Part shown: positions 37,921 through 48,018 of the stretch, in pieces
How positions within the stretch are numbered: position 1 is the first letter of the stretch
Layout of the letters: each line of letters begins with the position of its first letter
NCBI GenBank assembly: GCA_021738565.1
Contig: JAIPBT010000018.1
Location: 1 to 64,000 of the forward strand
DNA: 64,000 bases
Reading direction: 5' to 3'
Source of the DNA: Bacteroidales bacterium
Lineage (GTDB): Bacteria > Bacteroidota > Bacteroidia > Bacteroidales > GCA-2748055
Program-made: the position numbers and the translations under genes
The notes under the pieces: generated by a model
The model's database searches: none
Seen by the model: only the letters and a program-made list of their open reading frames with translations
Told to the model about the DNA's origin: nothing

Positions 37921-39258
37921 CTAAACTGCCTTTCTGGATCTCATTATTTTTCCAACCTCCGCTTTTCCAAGTCTGATATAATCAAGTAACGGGCGCGATG
38001 ACGGACAGGTGTAACTGCAACTTCCGCATTCAATGCAATCCATAACCTTATCTTTTTCAAGGTCTTCATACATGCCCTTTTCCGCCTGGGCCATCAGCAG
38101 GTAAGGTTCAAGACCCATGGGACATACCGAAACACACTTTGTACACCTGATACATGGTTTGACTGCATCCCTTGCTGACTCCTCCTTTCTGATGATCAAA
38201 ATGCCCGAACTTCCTTTGACAATGGGGATATCCAGGTTCGAAACCGCTTTCCCCATCATGGGTCCGCCGTTTATCACTTTTGCTGTATCCTCGGGCAAAC
38301 CTCCTGCTTTTTCAATAATATATGAAGCCGGAGTACCAATACGCACCAGGAAATTTGAAGGATTGGAAACTGATTTACCCGTAACTGTTACCACCCTTTC
38401 TATAAGGGGCCTGTTTTTCTGAACAGCATTGTAAGAAGCATAAGCTGTGCCTACATTGAACACCACAACTCCCACATCCACAGGCAGTCCGCCGGAAGGA
38501 ACTTCCCGGTTCAGGATGGCTTTTATCAATTGTTTTTCCCCTCCCTGCGGATATTTCACCTGTAAGGCCTGTACACTGATCCCCGGGTCTCCGCTTACAG
38601 CCTCTTCCATGACCCTGATGGCGTCCGGTTTGTTGTTTTCAATACCAATGATCGCCTTATCAACACCAAGTCCTTTCATCAGTATCTTTGTTCCTATAGC
38701 CAGTTCCCTGCTCTTTTCCAGCATCAGGGCATGGTCGGCTGTTAGGTAAGGTTCGCATTCCGCACCGTTGATCAAAAGGTGGTCTGCTTTCTTTCCCTTC
38801 GGGGTCGTAAGCTTCACATGGGACGGGAAGGTTGCCCCTCCGAGTCCCACGATCCCTGCTTTCAGAATTTTATCCCGTATCTCTTCCGATGTGTATTCAA
38901 TTGAAGTGATCAATTCATCACCGGTATCTGCACCTTCAACCCATTCATCGCCTTCCACCTGTATCTGAACGGCCATTTTTCTGTAACCAGAGGTGTCAGG
39001 GAAAGCATCCACCTTCAATACCTTGCCGGTCACAGATGAGTGTATGTTTGTTGAAACAAATCCACTGGATTCAGCGATCACCTGCCCGGTCTTCACCTCA
39101 TCTCCCTTTTTTACAAGGACTTTTGAAGGAGCGCCAAGATGCTGTGAGACAGGAATAATTACCTGTTCAGGCAGGCCTGCAAATTCAATTTTCTTACCTG
39201 CTGAGATCTTATTTTCCGCCGGATGTATCCCTCCTCTGGAGAATGTCAATAACCCCAT
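37921..39258 (-). CDS. rnfC: Rnf complex subunit RnfC, NADH- and Fe-S-binding
   Basis: The 445-residue peripheral subunit starts with the family N-terminus TFSRGGIHPAENK. The Rossmann-like NADH/FMN domain is at about 130-290, with ILKAGIVGLGGATFPSHVKL, and an SLBB part follows. Two [4Fe-4S] motifs close the protein: CIRCTKCVSVCPMG near 363 and CIECGSCSYTCPSS near 402. The open frame runs on to 39429, but this extension lies inside rnfB and is not conserved, so the start at 39258 is used, 1 bp after the rnfB stop. Confidence 0.95.
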   Translation of the reverse strand: MGLLTFSRGGIHPAENKISAGKKIEFAGLPEQVIIPVSQHLGAPSKVLVKKGDEVKTGQVIAESSGFVSTNIHSSVTGKVLKVDAFPDTSGYRKMAVQIQVEGDEWVEGADTGDELITSIEYTSEEIRDKILKAGIVGLGGATFPSHVKLTTPKGKKADHLLINGAECEPYLTADHALMLEKSRELAIGTKILMKGLGVDKAIIGIENNKPDAIRVMEEAVSGDPGISVQALQVKYPQGGEKQLIKAILNREVPSGGLPVDVGVVVFNVGTAYASYNAVQKNRPLIERVVTVTGKSVSNPSNFLVRIGTPASYIIEKAGGLPEDTAKVINGGPMMGKAVSNLDIPIVKGSSGILIIRKEESARDAVKPCIRCTKCVSVCPMGLEPYLLMAQAEKGMYEDLEKDKVMDCIECGSCSYTCPSSRPLLDYIRLGKAEVGKIMRSRKAV

Positions 39259-39259
39259 T

Positions 39260-40165
39260 TTATGAATTTTTATTGGTTTTTTCAGTACCTCCTGAATCTG
39301 TTGTTTCTGATGCTGTTTCAACTTTTTCTTTTGATTTATCCCTTGGGGGCGGAAAGTTGATCTCCAGGATTGCATCAGTGGGGCACTCAGGCACACATTT
39401 CCTGCAGAGCCTGCATTTGACCGGATCAATGTATGCCAGGTTGTTGTTCATGGTTATTGCATCGAACGGACAAACATTGAAACACTTGCTGCAACCGATG
39501 CAGGCAACACTGCAATTCTTCCTGGCCACTCCCCCTTTCTCCTCATTGATGCATGAAACAAAAATCTTCCGGTCTTTTTTATTTTTCTTTCGAAGTTCGA
39601 TGATATCGCGTGGACAAGCAGTAACACAGGCTCCACATGCAGTGCATTTATCATCGATCACCTCCGGCAACCCGGTAACAGGATTCATGTGAATTGCGTC
39701 AAAATCGCAAACAACCACGCAATCTCCCTCACCAAGACAACCGTGAGGACATCCGCCTTCACCAGTGTAAAGACTGTGTGCCACTGCACAGGAACCGGCT
39801 CCGTCATAAATGTTTGTCCTGGGTCTGAACTCCGGGGTGCCGTTGCACCTTATGACTGCAACCTGCTCATCCTGCTCAACAGCCTCACGGCCAAGGATGG
39901 TGGCAACAGCTCCCATTACTTCATTTCCCCCCACCGGACAAAACAAGTCATCAAAGGATTCTGACTTCACAAGCGCTTCTGCAAAATTCCGGCACCCGGC
40001 AAATCCACATCCTCCACAATTGGCAGCGGGCAATGCCTCTTCAACCTGATCGATCCGTGGATCTTCATACACTTTGAACTTCTGTGCCACCAGGTACAGG
40101 ATAATTGCAGCCACAGCTCCTATGGCCACCAGGGTAATAATTGTGTATAGTATAATCTGACTCAT
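39260..40165 (-). CDS. rnfB: Rnf complex subunit RnfB, ferredoxin-accepting
   Basis: The 301-residue subunit has one N-terminal transmembrane helix and is otherwise cytoplasmic. A [4Fe-4S] domain of the form ANCGGCGFAGC with a later Cys (FCPVGG) is near residues 48-80. Several further [4Fe-4S] motifs follow: CTACGACVTACP, CIGCSKCFNVCP and CRLCRKCVPECP. A charged Lys/Glu-rich tail ends the protein. RnfB is the likely entry point for ferredoxin electrons. The start at 40165 overlaps the stop of rseC by 4 bp. Confidence 0.95.
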   Translation of the reverse strand: MSQIILYTIITLVAIGAVAAIILYLVAQKFKVYEDPRIDQVEEALPAANCGGCGFAGCRNFAEALVKSESFDDLFCPVGGNEVMGAVATILGREAVEQDEQVAVIRCNGTPEFRPRTNIYDGAGSCAVAHSLYTGEGGCPHGCLGEGDCVVVCDFDAIHMNPVTGLPEVIDDKCTACGACVTACPRDIIELRKKNKKDRKIFVSCINEEKGGVARKNCSVACIGCSKCFNVCPFDAITMNNNLAYIDPVKCRLCRKCVPECPTDAILEINFPPPRDKSKEKVETASETTDSGGTEKTNKNS

Positions 40166-40593
40166 ACGTTGTTTAATAATTTCTCCAACCTGAAAGTAAA
40201 TGCCTGACTTATGCGATTCCTTAATAAGAAAACAGTCAGGTAATATGGTACCAATGAGGCAAGTGACCACATTCCGGCACTCAGTTCACCTGCTCCTGCC
40301 GCCGTAAGTATGATCAATACAATCATCAGAAGGAAGAACGGATAGACATATCCGATGGCCACAGCCCTTAAACCAGTTCTTTTTGCAATCAGCACCCTGA
40401 CCCGCTCTCCGGGCTTAACACTCCGGCCCCCAACAGGTACCGTTATAGATTTTTCCGATTGATCGGCAGCAGTGCATGCGCCCTTTGCATGACAGGAGGC
40501 ACAGGCCGACTGGCTATTGATCCTTACCCTTGCTTTCCGGTCGTCAACCGAGTCCACAAAACCTATATGATCTATGGTATGCTGATCTGACAT
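40162..40593 (-). CDS. rseC: RseC/MucC-family protein, first gene of the rnf operon
   Basis: The 143-residue membrane protein has an N-terminal cysteine cluster (CASCHAKGACTAADQ near residues 31-45) and two transmembrane helices at about 80-122. This is the RseC pattern, a family first linked to sigma-E control and to SoxR reduction together with Rnf/Rsx. In Bacteroidota it commonly precedes rnfBCDGEA, as here. Its exact task in this complex is unknown; a role in assembling or reducing the complex is inference. Confidence 0.88.
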   Translation of the reverse strand: MSDQHTIDHIGFVDSVDDRKARVRINSQSACASCHAKGACTAADQSEKSITVPVGGRSVKPGERVRVLIAKRTGLRAVAIGYVYPFFLLMIVLIILTAAGAGELSAGMWSLASLVPYYLTVFLLRNRISQAFTFRLEKLLNNV

Positions 40594-40615
40594 AATTTTT
40601 TCGTAAATCAGGATA

Positions 40616-40623
40616 CAAAATTA
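40616..40623 (-). promoter_or_regulatory. -7 box for the rseC-rnf operon
   Basis: On the minus strand this reads TAATTTTG, a full TAnnTTTG match, 22 nt before the rseC ATG. It is identical in its 8 bases to the nifJ box. No TTTG is found at -33. Confidence 0.45.
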
Positions 40624-40845
40624 TTGATGTTAGATTCTTAAATATCGCTACAGGACATATTTCGATGCCGGGAAGTCTTATTTATTTTGTTTTTAAATAA
40701 ACAGACCCGGGTGCCGGCTCTGTCTTAACCGGATTTCTGCTATTATCTTCCTGGAAATACTCTTCAGATCTTCCTGTAACTGACTGTTAATATCCTGCAT
40801 GCTTTACAACCAGTCTATACCGTCAAAATTGTCTGGTTTATAAAA

Positions 40846-42198
40846 CTAATACAGGAAGTTCAGACCGATATACAAGCCTGTATTCCCATCGGCCTTTTTG
40901 GCAGCGAATCCAAAATCAACCGTTACAATGAAATTTTCGTTCAGGACAATATGAAGCCCACCTCCATAACCAAGGTGCGGAACTTCTTTTGCATTGAGAT
41001 CAACGACCGGCACATCCGAATCTGGTAGTGTAAGAGCCGCTGCAGTGGCAGGGTATTCAAACTTCTGGGTTACCATTCCTGCATCAAGGAAAGCAGAAAG
41101 TGCAATGTACCAGTTCTGGTTAAGGAAGTTGAATTTCACGACCTTTCCCCTGAGTTCAAGATTACCATAGGCTATTCCTTCTCCAACAAGTCTGTTTCTC
41201 AAAATTCCCCTTACCGTTTTGGAGCCGCCCACACCGTCAGATGTCATCTGAGGAGCTGTATTGAACAAGTAAGGCATCATGTAGAACGGCATCTCACCGG
41301 TTAATTTTCCCTGGAAAGACAGCCGGTAAGCTACATTCATCCAGTCAGGAATGATGGTAAAATATTGCCTGTGTGTAAGCGCATACCGGGAATAGCCGTA
41401 TTTTGTCGTACTGAGAAAAGAGGGCACATAATGTAATTGCATTTCTGTCCAGATTCCTTTAAAAGGATTGGGCTCGTTGTCCCTTGTATCATATACCAGA
41501 CCTGCCTTCAGGAGGGTATGCCCACCGCCGTTCGCCTGGTCTGCAGGAATGATCTTTTCATCTACATACAATCCGTAAATGCTGTTCCTGGATAGCAGAT
41601 AACTGGTTTTTCCTTCATTCTGAGCATCAATATCAACGGAATCTATCACATTGTCATAATAGCCCACACCCAAAAGCCAGCGAAATTTGTTGCCAATGAT
41701 CTTACCCTGGAAATCTGCATTTATCCTTAGAAGTTTTCTTGAATGCCTGTAATAGTAGCTATTCCTTAAATCCTCCAAAGTTGTATCGGTTTCAAAATCT
41801 GAATTATACAGCGCCTGGGCGCCATTGAATCCATAAAAATCAAGTGCCTGCTCGGTGCGGTAACTCACTTCAAGAAAAGAACGAATTCCAGGTATCAGTT
41901 TATCTGTATCCCAGGTAAACTGGTTGATTCCGCTTCCCTTTGTAGTGCGCGACCATTCGAGGTAAATGGAATGATCGTACATTGGATACCTCTTGCCGTC
42001 GCCGTAATCGTAAAGATTAACAAGGGCACCGTATTTGAAGCCGATATCAGAATCAAACGCCACGACGGGCACACCCCCGAAGGACCAGCCGGATTTTGAG
42101 TCCGGAGCTTTGTCACCGGAAGTTGCTTCCTCAGATTCCTGGGCCGCTAAAGACAAAGATATGATCGCAAAAAGGAATGCAAAAAATGATCTTTTCAT
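40846..42198 (-). CDS. Outer-membrane beta-barrel protein, BamA/TamA-like (surface antigen D15 type)
   Basis: The 450-residue protein starts with a signal peptide (to about residue 18, SLAAQ) followed by a short acidic linker. The rest is built of alternating amphipathic strands and ends in a C-terminal aromatic strand (LYIGLNFLY), the outer-membrane insertion signal. Middle strands such as YDTRDNEPNPFKGIWTEMQLHY and the late GGLHIVLNENFIVTVDFGF fit an Omp85-type barrel without POTRA domains. The substrate or function is unknown. It stands alone, with about 250 bp of spacer on one side and 290 bp on the other. Confidence 0.8.
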   Translation of the reverse strand: MKRSFFAFLFAIISLSLAAQESEEATSGDKAPDSKSGWSFGGVPVVAFDSDIGFKYGALVNLYDYGDGKRYPMYDHSIYLEWSRTTKGSGINQFTWDTDKLIPGIRSFLEVSYRTEQALDFYGFNGAQALYNSDFETDTTLEDLRNSYYYRHSRKLLRINADFQGKIIGNKFRWLLGVGYYDNVIDSVDIDAQNEGKTSYLLSRNSIYGLYVDEKIIPADQANGGGHTLLKAGLVYDTRDNEPNPFKGIWTEMQLHYVPSFLSTTKYGYSRYALTHRQYFTIIPDWMNVAYRLSFQGKLTGEMPFYMMPYLFNTAPQMTSDGVGGSKTVRGILRNRLVGEGIAYGNLELRGKVVKFNFLNQNWYIALSAFLDAGMVTQKFEYPATAAALTLPDSDVPVVDLNAKEVPHLGYGGGLHIVLNENFIVTVDFGFAAKKADGNTGLYIGLNFLY

Positions 42199-42489
42199 GA
42201 GAGTCAGGTTTTGGTTACCCGCACAATTTAGAAATTATTTCGAAAAATGCCAGCCGCCAATTACAAACAAAATATTTATTTATCCCCGGAATTTCTTAAT
42301 TTTATTCAAAATATCCTGAAAATGCACGTTCTGAAACCTGCCTTGAAAAACATTTTTAATAGTTTCCGGAAAATTACTGTGTTCAATCATACTCCCGAAT
42401 ATAAATCATATTTATTGTCAGAAAGAAAACTAATATATTAAACTGTGCTTGATAAGAAAACGACAAGCACCAATTAAAAAAATTGCCTT

Positions 42490-44895
42490 ATGAAAATATT
42501 TAGACGCATCCTGCTTGTTGTTATTGTTGTGATCACTGTGGCAGCCATTGCCGGCATGCTTTTCATCAACAATATGAAAAAAAGGGCCATACCTGACTAT
42601 TCCGTGGATGTGGACCTTGAAAATATGATCGATGAAGTGACGGTTATCCGGGATTCACTTGCCATTCCACATGTTTATGCAAAAAATGAAGAAGATCTTT
42701 ACAGGGTTGTAGGATACCTATCGGCCCAGGACCGGCTTTGGCAAATGGATCTTTTAAGAAGAATAACACTGGGCAGGCTTTCCGAGATCTTCGGCGCCGA
42801 TATGCTGGGCGCCGATCAGTTGTTTCGCGCTTTTGATTTTTCAAAAAAATCAGCGGAGGTACTTCAGCAAACAGACCCTGAAATATTGAAATGCCTCATG
42901 GCATATACCGATGGCGTGAACCAGTTCATCACCAATAATCAGAAAAAATTGCCATTTGAATTTGGACTGCTGGGATACAAACCTGATGAGTGGACCATCG
43001 TACATACGACAAATTTAATCGGCTATATGGCCTGGGACCTCACATCGGGCTGGTCGGCCGATATGGCGATGTTTAAAATTGAAAATGCAGCAGGCGATTC
43101 ACTGGTGAAAGAGTTGATGCCATGGGACAATGATTTCAAAACCAGGTTTGTTTACCCCGATTATATTGAAAAGCACCCTGAACTTGTGATGAATACAACC
43201 ATTGAACAGGCCGTGAATGCAATCAGCAAACTCGGGATCCAGGTTTTTGAGGCATCCAACAACTGGGCTGTTTCCGGTGAAAGGAGTGAAACCGGCATGC
43301 CATTGCTTGCCAACGACATGCATCTTGGGTTCATGTCTCCCGGGATCTGGTACCAGATGCACCAGGTGGTGGAAGGAAAACTGAATGTCACCGGCGTCGT
43401 TTTACCGGGTCAGCCCTATGTGATCTGCGGACACAATGAAAATATTGCATGGGGGATGACCAACCTCACAGTCGATAACCTTGATTTCTATCTGGAAACT
43501 GTGAATCCGTCAGATACCAACCAATACAAACTGAACGGACGGTGGGTCGACATGCGCATCACCGAAGAAGCAATTCAGGTGAAAGGCGAAGACGAACCGG
43601 TTATTCGCAATAACCGATATACGCACAGGGGGCCTGTGGTAAGCACCTTCAAAGGAGTCAGTGACAAGACCATAACAGCCCGCTGGATCGGAACCGATTA
43701 CAGCAACGAACTCCGGTCTGTACACCTTTTCAACCGTGCATCCAACTGGGATGAATTCAGGGATGCAGCAAAAACTTTCATCGCTGTAAGTCAAAATGTT
43801 GTGTATGCCGACAGGGAGGGAAATATCGGTCTGCAGGCAGCAGGCGGTGTTCCTGTCAGAAAAGGGGACCATGTAATGGTCTATCCGGGCGATACGACAT
43901 TATACGACTGGGGCGAGAATGATATTGTTCCCTTTGAACAACTGCCCTACTCATACAATCCTGAAAATGGAGTTGTATCAAGTGCCAACAATAAAACCGT
44001 AAACGAGGAATACCCATATTATATCGGAACATGGTTCTCGCTTCCCAATAGAATTGACCGCATCAGGGAATTGCTTGATGCAAAGGAAAAACATTCCATC
44101 AGCAGTTTCCGGGAAATGCATTCAGACCAGGTTTCGGTATTTGCCAGAAGAATGGTTCCCGTTTACATTGATGTTTTGGATGGAAAGGTCGAAGGCATTG
44201 AAAACGAAGCACTCTTAATCCTGAAGCAATGGGATTACCACATGGGTATGAATGAAGCGGCACCTTTGATCTTTGAACAAATGTATGCAGAGCTCATCCG
44301 CACGCTTTATAAGGACGAACTGGGTGACGAAGTATTTCCTCAGATCATGGGCAACGATATTATTGCCCGCTATCACATCTATACACTTGCTGAAACCTTG
44401 GAATCGGCATGGTGCGATGATGTTAACACACCAGGTCATACCGAAACATTCAGCGATAATATCTTGAGGGCATTTAAAACAACCGTTGATACCCTTGTTT
44501 CAATTGCCGGCAATGACCCGGGCGCCTGGAGGTATGGTGACATCCACACCATTACCATCGAACACCCCATGGGTGGTGTTGACCTGGTGGTAAAACTCTT
44601 TGATCCCAACCTGGGACCATATGCCGCGGGAGGAAGTTTTCATACCGTTTCACCATTCAGCTATACGGTGGGATCAAGCTATGAAGTCGATCATGGTGCA
44701 TCACAGCGACATATTTTCTCCCTGGAAAACTGGGATCACTCAAAAACGGTCATCCCCACGGGCACCTCGGGAATACCTGCCTCCCCATACTATGGCAATC
44801 AAACAGAATTGTACATGAACTATAAATACCATGATGATCCTTTCAGCCGGCAAGCTGTTGAATTGAAAAAGAAATACAAAGCTGTATACAGGTAA
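42490..44895 (+). CDS. Penicillin acylase-family Ntn hydrolase
   Basis: The 801-residue precursor has an N-terminal signal anchor (about residues 7-27), so it is exported. Family features are IPHVYAKNEEDLYRVVGYLSAQDRLWQMDLLRR near 59-91 and an autocleavage site in EASNNWAVSG, where Ser256 is the expected N-terminal nucleophile of the beta chain after self-processing. Most family members have Gly just before that Ser; here it is Ala. Known members hydrolyse amides such as penicillins or acyl-homoserine lactones; the substrate here is not known. Confidence 0.88.
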   Translation: MKIFRRILLVVIVVITVAAIAGMLFINNMKKRAIPDYSVDVDLENMIDEVTVIRDSLAIPHVYAKNEEDLYRVVGYLSAQDRLWQMDLLRRITLGRLSEIFGADMLGADQLFRAFDFSKKSAEVLQQTDPEILKCLMAYTDGVNQFITNNQKKLPFEFGLLGYKPDEWTIVHTTNLIGYMAWDLTSGWSADMAMFKIENAAGDSLVKELMPWDNDFKTRFVYPDYIEKHPELVMNTTIEQAVNAISKLGIQVFEASNNWAVSGERSETGMPLLANDMHLGFMSPGIWYQMHQVVEGKLNVTGVVLPGQPYVICGHNENIAWGMTNLTVDNLDFYLETVNPSDTNQYKLNGRWVDMRITEEAIQVKGEDEPVIRNNRYTHRGPVVSTFKGVSDKTITARWIGTDYSNELRSVHLFNRASNWDEFRDAAKTFIAVSQNVVYADREGNIGLQAAGGVPVRKGDHVMVYPGDTTLYDWGENDIVPFEQLPYSYNPENGVVSSANNKTVNEEYPYYIGTWFSLPNRIDRIRELLDAKEKHSISSFREMHSDQVSVFARRMVPVYIDVLDGKVEGIENEALLILKQWDYHMGMNEAAPLIFEQMYAELIRTLYKDELGDEVFPQIMGNDIIARYHIYTLAETLESAWCDDVNTPGHTETFSDNILRAFKTTVDTLVSIAGNDPGAWRYGDIHTITIEHPMGGVDLVVKLFDPNLGPYAAGGSFHTVSPFSYTVGSSYEVDHGASQRHIFSLENWDHSKTVIPTGTSGIPASPYYGNQTELYMNYKYHDDPFSRQAVELKKKYKAVYR

Positions 44896-45120
44896 TCCCG
44901 GCATTCGCATCATCCATATTGATATCAGTACATATCGGGGTGTTTGTTAGAAGAAAAAAAATCAATTGGAAAAATACTTTTGATGGAATGTTTTTCCGTT
45001 TGAAAAAATTATAATTTTATCTCCGATCTGATGCACGCTTCCTGCATTGACAGATGACATTAGGTTAGCTTATAAATATCTTATTATCAATTATTTAATT
45101 AGTAATTTCACAACCGTACA

Positions 45121-45894
45121 ATGAAATTAAAAAAAATACTCGGCATTGATATTGGAGGCTCAGGTGTAAAAGGAGCCATTGTACATACCAAAAAAGGCAA
45201 ACTTATCACCAAACGGTTCAGGATCCCGACACCCCAGCCTGCAACTCCGGATGCGGTTGCAGATGTAATCAGGGAAATTGCAGATCATTTTGACTGGAAA
45301 GGACCGGTTGGCGTGGGATTCCCGGGTGTTATCCAGCAGGGTTTTGCAAGAACAGCAGCAAATGTTGATGACAGCTGGATTGATGTTAACCTGAATGCGT
45401 TGTTCAGTAAAAAGACCGGATGCAAAGTCCATGTTGTAAACGATGCTGATGCTGCCGGTATGGCAGAGATGAAATTCGGATCAGGAAAGAATTTTCGTGG
45501 AGTAGCGCTTCTTATCACCGTTGGAACAGGACTGGGAACTGTTGTTTTTACAAATGGTGTATTGATGCCTAACATTGAAATGGGACACATCCTGTTACAT
45601 GGAGATGATGCTGAAAAGTATGCATCTGATGCTGCAAGGAAGGCAGATGAATTGTCATGGGAAGATTGGGCAGGAAGGTTCGGGGAATACCTGAAAAGAA
45701 TGGAGGACCTGTTGTGGCCGGACCTGATCATAATCGGGGGTGGTGCCAGTAAAAAAGATGACAAATTCCTGCAACATCTCAATACCAGGGCAAAAGTTGT
45801 CCCGGCAACATTATTAAATGAAGCAGGGATCATAGGAGCAGCCCTTACAAGCAAGTACTACAACAAACTTGAAAAGGCTGCAAAGAAGGATTAG
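45121..45894 (+). CDS. ROK-family sugar kinase, polyphosphate glucokinase-like
   Basis: The 257-residue cytoplasmic protein starts with the ATP-binding phosphate-1 motif [14 protein letters not shown] near residues 8-21. GVGFPGVI near 64-71 and the phosphate-2 part [15 protein letters not shown] near 138-152 follow. The [22 protein letters not shown] segment near 160-182 resembles polyphosphate glucokinases, which phosphorylate glucose using polyphosphate and ATP. The zinc-binding CxCGxxGC site common in other ROK proteins is absent, as expected for this branch. It is convergent with the VWA gene. Confidence 0.85.
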   Translation: MKLKKILGIDIGGSGVKGAIVHTKKGKLITKRFRIPTPQPATPDAVADVIREIADHFDWKGPVGVGFPGVIQQGFARTAANVDDSWIDVNLNALFSKKTGCKVHVVNDADAAGMAEMKFGSGKNFRGVALLITVGTGLGTVVFTNGVLMPNIEMGHILLHGDDAEKYASDAARKADELSWEDWAGRFGEYLKRMEDLLWPDLIIIGGGASKKDDKFLQHLNTRAKVVPATLLNEAGIIGAALTSKYYNKLEKAAKKD

Positions 45895-45933
45895 AAGAAG
45901 AAATAAGCATCACCCTGCTTCATGTTTACAGTT

Positions 45934-47835
45934 TTATTGCCGGGCGGTCAGCAAACTTTTGCTTGTACCAACCAGCCTGATGAATTCACCCCTGTATCCT
46001 TCATCATCACTTCCCCTTGCATTTCGCGCAATCGCGAGCACATCTTCAATGCTTCCCTCATGCAGGTAAGAAGAATTTCTCAGGATCATGCCGAATTCAG
46101 CCACAGCAGCAGAGAACCTGAAATTATCGGTTGTTTTTTCAAATTTGGTTGCTTTGCCCTGTATCGGAATTTCCATCTTAATACTGTTATCTTCATCAGG
46201 TAATTTATAACGGACCTTGATGGTCAGCAGTTCATTGGAATATTTCTCATGAATCCCATCTACTTCTGAATCATGGGGCTGGTACTTTAACGGATCTATG
46301 TCCACAGTTTCCTCACCGGAGCCTGCCGGTATTAACTCATAGAGCACAGTAACGGTGTGACCCGCCCCCATTTCTCCCGCATCCTTTGTATCATCATTGA
46401 AATCCTCATCATTCAGCAAGCGGTTTTCATATCCCACAAGACGGTATGCCTTAACCCTGGCAGGGTTGAATTCAATCTGGAATTTAACATCTTTCGCGAT
46501 CGTGTACAAAGTACCCCCGAATTCACTTACAAGGACCTTGTTGGCCTCCTGGATGTTATCAATGTAAGCATAGTTCCCGTTGCCCTTGTCTGCAATGGTT
46601 TCCATTTTACTGTCCTTGTAATTTCCCATTCCAAACCCGAGCACCGTAATGAATACTCCTTCATTTCTTTTTGTTTCTATCAACCGTTCCATTTCGGCAT
46701 CACTTGACTGGCCAATATTAAAATCTCCATCGGTCGCCAGGATGATCCGGTTGTTGCCTCCTTCAATGAAATTGTCTCCTGCAATTTTATATGCCAGTTT
46801 TATCCCCTCTCCCCCTGCTGTGGATCCTCCTGCCTGCAGACTGTCAAGAGACGAGAGTATCCCTGATTTCTCTTTTCCAGGAGTGGATTTCAAAACAACA
46901 CCAGCGGCTCCGGCATAGACAACTATAGCCACACGATCCTCCGGGCGCAATTCGTTTACCAGCAACCGGAAAGCAGATTTCAACAAAGGAAGCTTGTTTG
47001 GTGTCCTCATTGAACCGGAGACGTCCAGAAGAAAGACAAGATTGGATGGGGGCAGGTTCTCCTTGTTGATCTCTTTTCCCTGCAGACCGACATGAAGCAG
47101 CTGATGTGTTTTGTTCCATGGACATTCTGAAAGTTCGGTGCTGACGGAAAAAGGATGTTCGTTTCCAGGTTGGGGATAATCATATGAAAAATAATTGATC
47201 ATTTCTTCGATCCTGACAGCATCAACAGGAGGAATTTTTCCCATATTCACAAACCTGCGTACATTGGAATACGATGCCCTGTCCACATCAATTGAAAAAG
47301 TGGAAAGGGGTGCAAAGACAACATTCTTGAAGCCGTTCTCATGTATGGTCGAATAGGATTCTGTGTTCCAGTCCTGTTGCGGCATAAAATGACCCCCTGA
47401 AACATAAGCAGCATCATATGCCATCGCTTTCTTTCCCTGGCCCGGCTGATAACCAGGTTTCGTATTGTTTCCCGAAACGATGTTACTGAGCGCTGATTCC
47501 CGTGCCGCCCTCTCATCCTCCACAAAATGGATTTCATGTTTGGCAGGTGCCATCTGAACATGAATAATTATTGCTGAATCGACGGTTATTTCCTGGGTTT
47601 TCATGCCATTTAATGAAAATACAAGCACTGAAGTATCAGAGGCAATATAAATAGAATACTTACCAAATTGATCAGTATATACACTGTTCATAGTACCCTT
47701 CTCAGTAACTGTGACTCCCTGCAATACTTTTCCGTCATTTGCGATAACCGTTCCGGTTATTTTGCGGGCTTGAGTAGCTGACATTAAGAAAACAGACAAA
47801 ATGCTGATAATAATGATTGATGTTATTGGTTTCAT
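45934..47835 (-). CDS. VWA-domain protein with CarboxypepD_reg-like and DUF3520 parts
   Basis: The 633-residue exported protein has a signal peptide (hydrophobic to about residue 22, SATQA), a carboxypeptidase regulatory-like beta domain (about 25-95), a vWA N-terminal domain (YSNVRRFVNMGKIPPVDAVRIEEMINYF near 215-242), a VWA domain with the metal-binding DVSGSM near 295, and a DUF3520 C-terminal domain. It is of the YfbK type. VWA domains bind protein partners. The frame is open to 47976; 47835 is chosen because it places the signal peptide at the N-terminus, with 47871 as alternative. It is divergent from the ECF sigma gene. Confidence 0.85.
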   Translation of the reverse strand: MKPITSIIIISILSVFLMSATQARKITGTVIANDGKVLQGVTVTEKGTMNSVYTDQFGKYSIYIASDTSVLVFSLNGMKTQEITVDSAIIIHVQMAPAKHEIHFVEDERAARESALSNIVSGNNTKPGYQPGQGKKAMAYDAAYVSGGHFMPQQDWNTESYSTIHENGFKNVVFAPLSTFSIDVDRASYSNVRRFVNMGKIPPVDAVRIEEMINYFSYDYPQPGNEHPFSVSTELSECPWNKTHQLLHVGLQGKEINKENLPPSNLVFLLDVSGSMRTPNKLPLLKSAFRLLVNELRPEDRVAIVVYAGAAGVVLKSTPGKEKSGILSSLDSLQAGGSTAGGEGIKLAYKIAGDNFIEGGNNRIILATDGDFNIGQSSDAEMERLIETKRNEGVFITVLGFGMGNYKDSKMETIADKGNGNYAYIDNIQEANKVLVSEFGGTLYTIAKDVKFQIEFNPARVKAYRLVGYENRLLNDEDFNDDTKDAGEMGAGHTVTVLYELIPAGSGEETVDIDPLKYQPHDSEVDGIHEKYSNELLTIKVRYKLPDEDNSIKMEIPIQGKATKFEKTTDNFRFSAAVAEFGMILRNSSYLHEGSIEDVLAIARNARGSDDEGYRGEFIRLVGTSKSLLTARQ

Positions 47836-47907
47836 GATCCTGGATTTTGATTCATAATATTTGCTTTTCATTTTAAGGATGCAGGAAAGTGAAAGATTCC
47901 ATAAAAG

Positions 47908-47939
47908 GGTCAGTGAGACAGTGGGTCGGTGAGACAGTG
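47908..47939. repeat. Tandem repeat, 16-bp unit x2
   Basis: GGTCAGTGAGACAGTG and GGTCGGTGAGACAGTG follow one another, with a decayed third unit after them. The repeat falls in the gap between the VWA gene and the sigma gene, inside the unlikely N-terminal extension of the VWA frame. Confidence 0.8.
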
Positions 47940-48018
47940 AGGCGGTGGACAAAGCCAGCAATCTCCCGGATACCATTTCCTTCTTTCAATTTTTACTAAA
48001 TTGTAGCCTCTAAAAATT

